Part shown: piece after piece, positions 59,942 to 64,000 of the stretch | Layout: every line of letters begins with the position of its first letter | Numbering within the stretch: position 1 is the stretch's first letter | NCBI GenBank assembly: GCA_021372945.1 | Contig: JAJFTK010000117.1 | Span: 1-64,000, forward strand | Length of the DNA stretch: 64,000 bases | Origin: Planctomycetaceae bacterium | GTDB taxonomy: Bacteria; Planctomycetota; Phycisphaerae; Sedimentisphaerales; Anaerohalosphaeraceae | Reading direction: 5' to 3' | Program-made: the position numbers and the translations under genes | The notes under the pieces: generated by a model | Database searches by the model: none | What the model saw: only the letters and a program-made list of their open reading frames with translations | What the model was told of the DNA's origin: nothing

Positions 59942-60985
59942 TCAGGAAATTGGCGAGTTTTTGGACGCGATCAGCGGCTCCGCTTTTGCCGCATCGCCGC
60001 CGACTTTTTTCACGAAACGCTCGACGATCTTTTTGACCAGAACTGCTTTTTGTCTTTCGGTAAGGCCTTCCAGCGACAGTTGCCCTCCCGCGTAGCTTGG
60101 ATGCCCGCCGCCAGTGCCTTTGCGAGCAACGAGATGGCGGGCCACCTTGTCAGCACTCGCATCTTGGCGCGAGGTTCTCAGCGAAAGCAGCATCTTATCG
60201 CGGAAAAAACCGCACACCATGACCCACTCGGTGCTATCCTCACGAAGCAGCAGATCGGCTACTTCGCCAATCATGTCCGGATTTTCAACCTCCCCCAGGT
60301 GAGTTACGATCGCATGGTCAATGACACGCGCGTTTTTCAGGGCGTCCACGAGCATCTGAAAATAAACCCGCTCGACTTTGCCGCGCTGAATATCGCTCAG
60401 CATGCGTTTGTTCGCAAGCGGGTACAAGTGCGTAATGGCCCGGATGTCGGCATGTACCGTATCCCTGCCCAGGTCCTGGGTGTCGGAGCGTATGGCATAC
60501 AAGAGCGCCGTGGCCAGCGACATCTCCAGCTTGATCTTCGCGGCATTGAGGTATTCCACAAGGATCGTCCCCGTGGCGCCATACCTGCTGCGGATATCCG
60601 TAAAACGACAATGCCGGGTCAGCGGCCTGCAAGGGTGGTGATCGATCACGATGTCTGGTTCGATCTCGGAGGGCAGAGAATTGTTTCCCGCTCCGGGCTG
60701 AGTATCCACCATGGCGAACAATTCAAACTGTGACAGATCGAGCTGGCCGATCTGCCTCAGATTCAGGCCCAGATATTCGACCAGCGCCCTGTTCTCGGCG
60801 CGGCCAACCGTTCCGCCATGAGCGATCGAGCATTGCACTTCAGACAGCGTGTTCGCCAATTTCCGCAACGCGCAAGCCGAGGCGATCGAGTCGGGATCAG
60901 GGTTGTCCTGCATCGTGATCAGCATCGTGGTATGTCCCCGCAGGACCTGCGTCAATTGCTCCAGCTTGGATAGTGTTCTCCTCAT
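59942..60985 (-). CDS. DHH-family phosphoesterase, NrnA-like
   Basis: 347 residues. DHH domain motifs in order: DNPDPDSIAS (27-36), AMVDTQPGAG (near 92), VIDHHP (near 114), then the DHHA1 domain with GGGHPSYAGG near 306-315. Matches NrnA-type nanoRNase/pAp phosphatases, which degrade 2-5 nt RNAs and 3'-phosphoadenosine-5'-phosphate in the cytoplasm; a RecJ-like role is less likely from length. Lies 5 bp after the UPF0316 gene and 114 bp before trpR. Confidence 0.88.
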   Translation of the reverse strand: MRRTLSKLEQLTQVLRGHTTMLITMQDNPDPDSIASACALRKLANTLSEVQCSIAHGGTVGRAENRALVEYLGLNLRQIGQLDLSQFELFAMVDTQPGAGNNSLPSEIEPDIVIDHHPCRPLTRHCRFTDIRSRYGATGTILVEYLNAAKIKLEMSLATALLYAIRSDTQDLGRDTVHADIRAITHLYPLANKRMLSDIQRGKVERVYFQMLVDALKNARVIDHAIVTHLGEVENPDMIGEVADLLLREDSTEWVMVCGFFRDKMLLSLRTSRQDASADKVARHLVARKGTGGGHPSYAGGQLSLEGLTERQKAVLVKKIVERFVKKVGGDAAKAEPLIASKNSPIS

Positions 60986-60990
60986 AACGG

Positions 60991-61602
60991 CTATTTTCCT
61001 TTTCGAAATGGGCGCAATAGAACGGCCGGTCCCAATGCCAAGCTGCGTGGAGCCATAAAGCGGCTGGCAGAAACGCTTCCGATCTCTTCGATCGTATAGA
61101 ATGCCTGCGGATTAAATGTTTTTATAATATCAATGATCTCGGTCACATTCCGCCGGGGCACCACCGTAAAGACAATATTTACAGAACCATAGGCCCCGGT
61201 GCCTTCAATGCAGGTCACGCCGTATTCGCTTTGCTTGAAGGCCTCTACCAGTTTGGATGCGTTCTGATTAGTAATGATGCGGATCAGAACAACGCCCAGG
61301 GACAGCTTCTCGGTTAAGGTGATGCCGATGAAATTGCCTATCGCAAATCCCGAAGCATAGGCGACGTAGCACGCCGGATTGGTCAAGTTTGTCATGATCT
61401 GCCCGATCGCGGTCAGCCAGATCAAGACCTCGAAAAAGCCGGCACAGGCCGCCAAAACGCGGTACCCGCGAGAGACAAAGATAACCCTGGCGGTGCCGAT
61501 GGTAACATCGCAGATACGGGCACACAAAATGAACAAAGGCAGCAGCAGCCAGGAGAACAGCGGCGATCCTGAGAATGTTTCAAATATCGTCATCGCGTTC
61601 AT
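60991..61602 (-). CDS. UPF0316 / DUF2179-type membrane protein
   Basis: 203 residues, AAGGAG just before the ATG at 61602. Three membrane segments (LLLPLFILCARICDVTIGTARVIFV; AACAGFFEVLIWLTAIGQIM; YASGFAIGNFIGI) then a soluble C-terminal DUF2179-like domain (YGVTCIEGTGAYGSVNIVFTVVPRR; FYTIEEI). Matches the UPF0316 family; DUF2179 domains bind small ligands in some relatives. Function unknown. In a tight run with the NrnA-like gene. Confidence 0.87.
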   Translation of the reverse strand: MNAMTIFETFSGSPLFSWLLLPLFILCARICDVTIGTARVIFVSRGYRVLAACAGFFEVLIWLTAIGQIMTNLTNPACYVAYASGFAIGNFIGITLTEKLSLGVVLIRIITNQNASKLVEAFKQSEYGVTCIEGTGAYGSVNIVFTVVPRRNVTEIIDIIKTFNPQAFYTIEEIGSVSASRFMAPRSLALGPAVLLRPFRKGK

Positions 61603-61620
61603 CCGCTCCTTAACACGACC

Positions 61621-62556
61621 TCAAAGGCAAGATCCCGTCACAGGTCGATCATGCACCGGCGGTTTGCGCCCGGCCGGCGCTGTCAAGCTCCGCTGAGCTT
61701 TCACGGATTCCTTGCAGTTTTTCCATTCGCACAGGCTGATCGTACCGTCCGGCGCAATACGCACGAAGTTCATCCGCATGCCGATCCAGCAACCGCTGTT
61801 ACAATACCAGTCCCGGAAAAAACCGGCGGCGTGCGTATGCCCGGTAATGAGGTAGTCATAGTTTTCACGACGTTTGTGCAAATGATACAAAGCCATGATA
61901 CCCCTGATCTGGCCTGGGTCTTGTGCGGGCGTGAGAGAATCCTGCAGCTTATGCGGCGGCTGGTCACTTGCGCTCTTTTCGAACAGGTTCAATGAATTGT
62001 TCCACACGCGCATAAAACTACGGCTGACGGTCAGAAGGCTTTTTTCCGTAAAGCCGCCCGCCGATAGCAAAGGATGCCCCTTGCGGTCCTCCAGGATACC
62101 GGCCAGGATGGCCAGGATGCGGCCCCATCGAGGCGTGCCATCGCGGCTGAACGGATCCAGTTCGTGGCCGTGCATGAACATGACCCGTTTGCCGGCGATG
62201 ATCCGTTCGAAAGGACCGGTCATTCGCTCTAAGAGCGGGTGTGCGAAAAGCCGTGTGCCGATGAGGTCCTCAAAATCACAATCATGATTTCCAAGAACAT
62301 ATGCCGCCTGCATGCGCCCCAGCCGGTCCATAATTCCGAGCCGCTGGATCAACACCTTTCCAATGTTGGATTGCCAAAACTCAAATAAGTCACCAAGAAT
62401 AAAAAGCTCGGCATTGAGCTGCTCCACGTAGTCCAGAAAACGGCTCAGGTCACGTTCCTTGTGATCGAACGCGAAGTTATCACGGGGTCCGCCGTCACCC
62501 ATGTGCAAATCGCTGATGACAACGATCTGCCTTTCGTTTTTCATTGAACCGCTCAT
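61621..62556 (-). CDS. Metallophosphoesterase
   Basis: 311 residues from the ATG at 62556, which sits 1 bp after the stop of the upstream PAC2 gene (TGATATG), hence coupled. Calcineurin-like phosphoesterase with ordered motifs ISDLHMGD, LGDLFEFW, YVLGNHD, FMHGHELD and TGHTHAAGF. Resembles UDP-2,3-diacylglucosamine pyrophosphatase LpxH/LpxI-type or broader hydrolases, but lacks a clear lid signature, so the substrate is open. GTG at 62574 and ATG at 62544 are alternative starts. The C-terminus is Pro/Arg-rich. Confidence 0.87.
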   Translation of the reverse strand: MSGSMKNERQIVVISDLHMGDGGPRDNFAFDHKERDLSRFLDYVEQLNAELFILGDLFEFWQSNIGKVLIQRLGIMDRLGRMQAAYVLGNHDCDFEDLIGTRLFAHPLLERMTGPFERIIAGKRVMFMHGHELDPFSRDGTPRWGRILAILAGILEDRKGHPLLSAGGFTEKSLLTVSRSFMRVWNNSLNLFEKSASDQPPHKLQDSLTPAQDPGQIRGIMALYHLHKRRENYDYLITGHTHAAGFFRDWYCNSGCWIGMRMNFVRIAPDGTISLCEWKNCKESVKAQRSLTAPAGRKPPVHDRPVTGSCL

Positions 62557-62557
62557 A

Positions 62558-63436
62558 TCAATCGAGTCGCACACCCCTGCGCTGCAGCCACAATTTTAAC
62601 TCACCCATTTCCGAATCGAACACTTCGTTGTCGTAGATCTCTTCGATTTGCTGGACCCGCTCCAGCAGTTCCGGCTCTTTCGCAACCAGATCAGTGACGC
62701 GCTTTTCAAATTCGTCCCCAAGCACGCGCAGGTCCTCGCAATCCAACTGCAGCCCGAGGATCCCGGAGATAAAACGCATCGCAGTCTCGATGCTCTTTGG
62801 GTTGTATCCCTGCACATACGCCGGAACCTCGGCCACAAGCGAAATCATATCCAGGCCGACATGTCCGCAGCGGTCCAGCAGATAGATGATAAAGCTGCTT
62901 GGCCCCTCATAATTGCTGAAATGAAAGCCCTTCTTATCCAGCAGCCGCCGGAGTTTTTCGTTGCTGATCGAGCACGTGATCCTGGCTTCGCGCGTATGCG
63001 GTATAATGCCGGTTACGGAACCAATAAACAAGACCATCTCTACGTTGAATTTCTGGCAAAGTTCAAGAAGATTGTCCGCATACCGGGACCAATTGATATT
63101 CGGCTCCTGGCCTTCAAAAAGAATAATTCCTCGTTCGGGATCGATCGAAAAGTTGTTTTTCGGGTAGTCAAATGACTCGATCACACCTTCCTCGAACTTG
63201 ACGAAAGGACGAAATAAGGACGCATATTCCATTGAACCCGGGAAATTGAGGATATAAAAACCGTTTTCGTTCAATGTGGCAAAGGGCACGGCTCCCAGTT
63301 TGAGCTTAAGATACTCCATGCTGCCGGTCGAGACATCTCCCCCATCCATCCATCCGCTCAATCCCACGATCAAGGTGCATTTTTTTAATTTCGGCTCATG
63401 AAAGTACGTAATATCACTCACGTGCTGCCCTTTCAT
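62558..63436 (-). CDS. PAC2-family protein
   Basis: 292 residues. TLIVGLSGWMDGGDVSTGSMEYL (near 22-43) and FIGSVTGIIPHTREARITCS (near 138-157), with a helical C-terminus (KEPELLERVQQIEEIYDNEV), match the PAC2 family, named after eukaryotic proteasome assembly chaperones; bacterial roles are mostly unknown. ATG at 63436 has no ribosome site; a GTG at 63421 has AAAGGG 7 nt upstream and may be the true start. First gene of the minus-strand run down to the NrnA-like gene. Confidence 0.88.
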   Translation of the reverse strand: MKGQHVSDITYFHEPKLKKCTLIVGLSGWMDGGDVSTGSMEYLKLKLGAVPFATLNENGFYILNFPGSMEYASLFRPFVKFEEGVIESFDYPKNNFSIDPERGIILFEGQEPNINWSRYADNLLELCQKFNVEMVLFIGSVTGIIPHTREARITCSISNEKLRRLLDKKGFHFSNYEGPSSFIIYLLDRCGHVGLDMISLVAEVPAYVQGYNPKSIETAMRFISGILGLQLDCEDLRVLGDEFEKRVTDLVAKEPELLERVQQIEEIYDNEVFDSEMGELKLWLQRRGVRLD

Positions 63437-63555
63437 AAAAAGTCGAATTTATCGTGACATAATTCCCAAGGAGCGTCAATTCTTCTTTTTACTAAAAAAA
63501 ATAAAAATTCTCACTAATTTTTATCAATCTTTCCATTTGGTATGACTCTTACATC

Positions 63556-63690
63556 ATGACCGCTTATGGCGACGGCAGAAGAAAAATCCATCTCTGCAAG
63601 GGTGAACAGCAGGACGACAAATAATCACCCTTCACCATCCGGGGACGTTTCACCTGGTTACCTTTCACATCGTCCCCGGATTTCTTTTTC
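63556..63690 (+). other. Two-hairpin element ending in a terminator, possible small RNA
   Basis: Hairpin AAGGGTGA...TCACCCTT (about 63600-63632) is followed by TCCGGGGACG (63638-63647) and CGTCCCCGGA (63671-63680), a perfect 10-bp stem, then TTTCTTTTT. The second hairpin is a convincing plus-strand terminator although no plus-strand gene precedes it. A 22-codon frame (ATG at 63559, TAA ending 63627) overlaps the first hairpin. Either a small RNA or the terminator of a short transcript. Accounts for the main structure in the 356-bp gene-free stretch. Confidence 0.5.
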
Positions 63691-63735
63691 TCCCCTTCTT
63701 TCGAACATCAGGCCCGATTTGAGGTAAACCTCATA

Positions 63736-63764
63736 TTTACTTGCGTTTGGGCCGAAAGTATTCT
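63736..63764 (+). promoter_or_regulatory. Promoter of the last gene
   Basis: TTTACT (63736-63741), 17-bp spacer, TATTCT (63759-63764), about 29 bp before the ATG at 63793. Confidence 0.55.
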
Positions 63765-63792
63765 AGGATACAACTTTTATTAGAGATAAGAG

Positions 63793-64000
63793 ATGTCTAG
63801 AAGCTACTTTTTCTACTCTATTATATCTTCTATAATTTATTTGGGCTGCAATGTCACCGCTGCAAATTCTGCAACGGGCCCGACACTGCAACTGGCATAC
63901 GATTCCGCTGCGGAGGCATCCAACCCGGTGGATGCCTTCATGTACTTTGTGCCTCTGACGTCTCCCACTTCCATTGTTATTGCCACGCAGTCGAACAATA
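63793..64000 (+). CDS. Start of a lipoprotein-like gene, cut by the window end
   Basis: 69 codons, open to the window edge. Begins MSRSYFFYSIISSIIYLGCN: a short hydrophobic signal with YLGC as lipobox, so the mature protein would start at Cys19. Continues ANSATGPTLQLAYDSAAEA, NPVDAFMYFVPLTSPTSI. The FMYFVPLTSPT stretch looks like the N-terminus of a domain but I do not recognise the family. Preceded by GAGATAAGAG and by a promoter at 63736. Confidence 0.7.
   Translation, partial: MSRSYFFYSIISSIIYLGCNVTAANSATGPTLQLAYDSAAEASNPVDAFMYFVPLTSPTSIVIATQSNN

Overview
The window looks like chromosomal DNA of a planctomycete, probably of the Phycisphaerae/Sedimentisphaerales kind. The grounds are: a DUF1553 fragment, a DUF1501 protein and a PPC-domain protein in a row; PEP-CTERM proteins with DNRLRE (CBM96-like) domains; short dockerin-like modules ending secreted enzymes; a prepilin of the planctomycete H-X9-DG type; and a 53-codon small basic protein gene of the kind restricted to the Planctomycetes/Verrucomicrobia/Chlamydiae group. 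No phage, insertion sequence, CRISPR array or rRNA gene was seen.

Layout. 0-4.5 kb: a 5'-truncated DUF1553 remnant, a DUF1501 protein and a large PPC-domain exported protein. 4.7-11.2 kb (minus): the tryptophan operon trpL-trpE-trpG-trpD-trpF-trpB-trpA without trpC, interrupted by short palindromic repeats. 11.4-37.2 kb: a pectin/rhamnogalacturonan utilisation locus. It holds two PL1 pectate lyases, a sodium:solute symporter, a XylR-like AraC-family regulator, DNRLRE/PEP-CTERM/dockerin-like surface proteins, a prepilin-like protein, a Gfo/Idh/MocA oxidoreductase, and a run of multi-domain enzymes (esterase-CE8, GH28-GH105, GH28, DUF4450-like, PL10-CE12). 37.4-44.1 kb (minus): a phosphate module pstS-pstC-pstA-pstB-pstB-phoU followed by a Na/Pi cotransporter. 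44.3-46.5 kb (minus): an aminotransferase, the small basic protein and a membrane-anchored protein of unknown function. 46.8-52.4 kb (plus): rpmF-plsX-fabH-fabD-fabG-acpP-fabF. 52.5-64 kb: a split spermidine-synthase-like pair, tRNA-Leu(GAG), queE, a C10-type peptidase, tRNA-Tyr(GTA), the pair trpR-trpB2, an NrnA-like phosphoesterase, a UPF0316 membrane protein, a metallophosphoesterase, a PAC2 protein, and the start of a lipoprotein-like gene running off the end.

How the parts connect. Two places 48 kb apart share one operator-like sequence: an 18-bp dyad just downstream of the -10 box of a near-consensus promoter before trpE, and a 14/18 match at the same place in the trpR promoter. The trp operon also has a leader peptide MFFWWWLVE. 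This suggests dual control of tryptophan synthesis by a TrpR repressor and by a Trp-codon leader, with TrpR also controlling itself and TrpB2. In the pectin locus, pairs of GCGC-containing direct repeats exactly 22 bp apart lie 32-33 bp before weak -35 boxes of two DNRLRE genes, with a weaker relative before the first pectate lyase; the neighbouring XylR-like regulator is the obvious candidate to bind them. In the phosphate module the two PstB proteins carry complementary defects in their ATPase motifs, which predicts an asymmetric heterodimer.

All assignments come from reading the sequence. Family names rest on recognised motifs, not on database searches.
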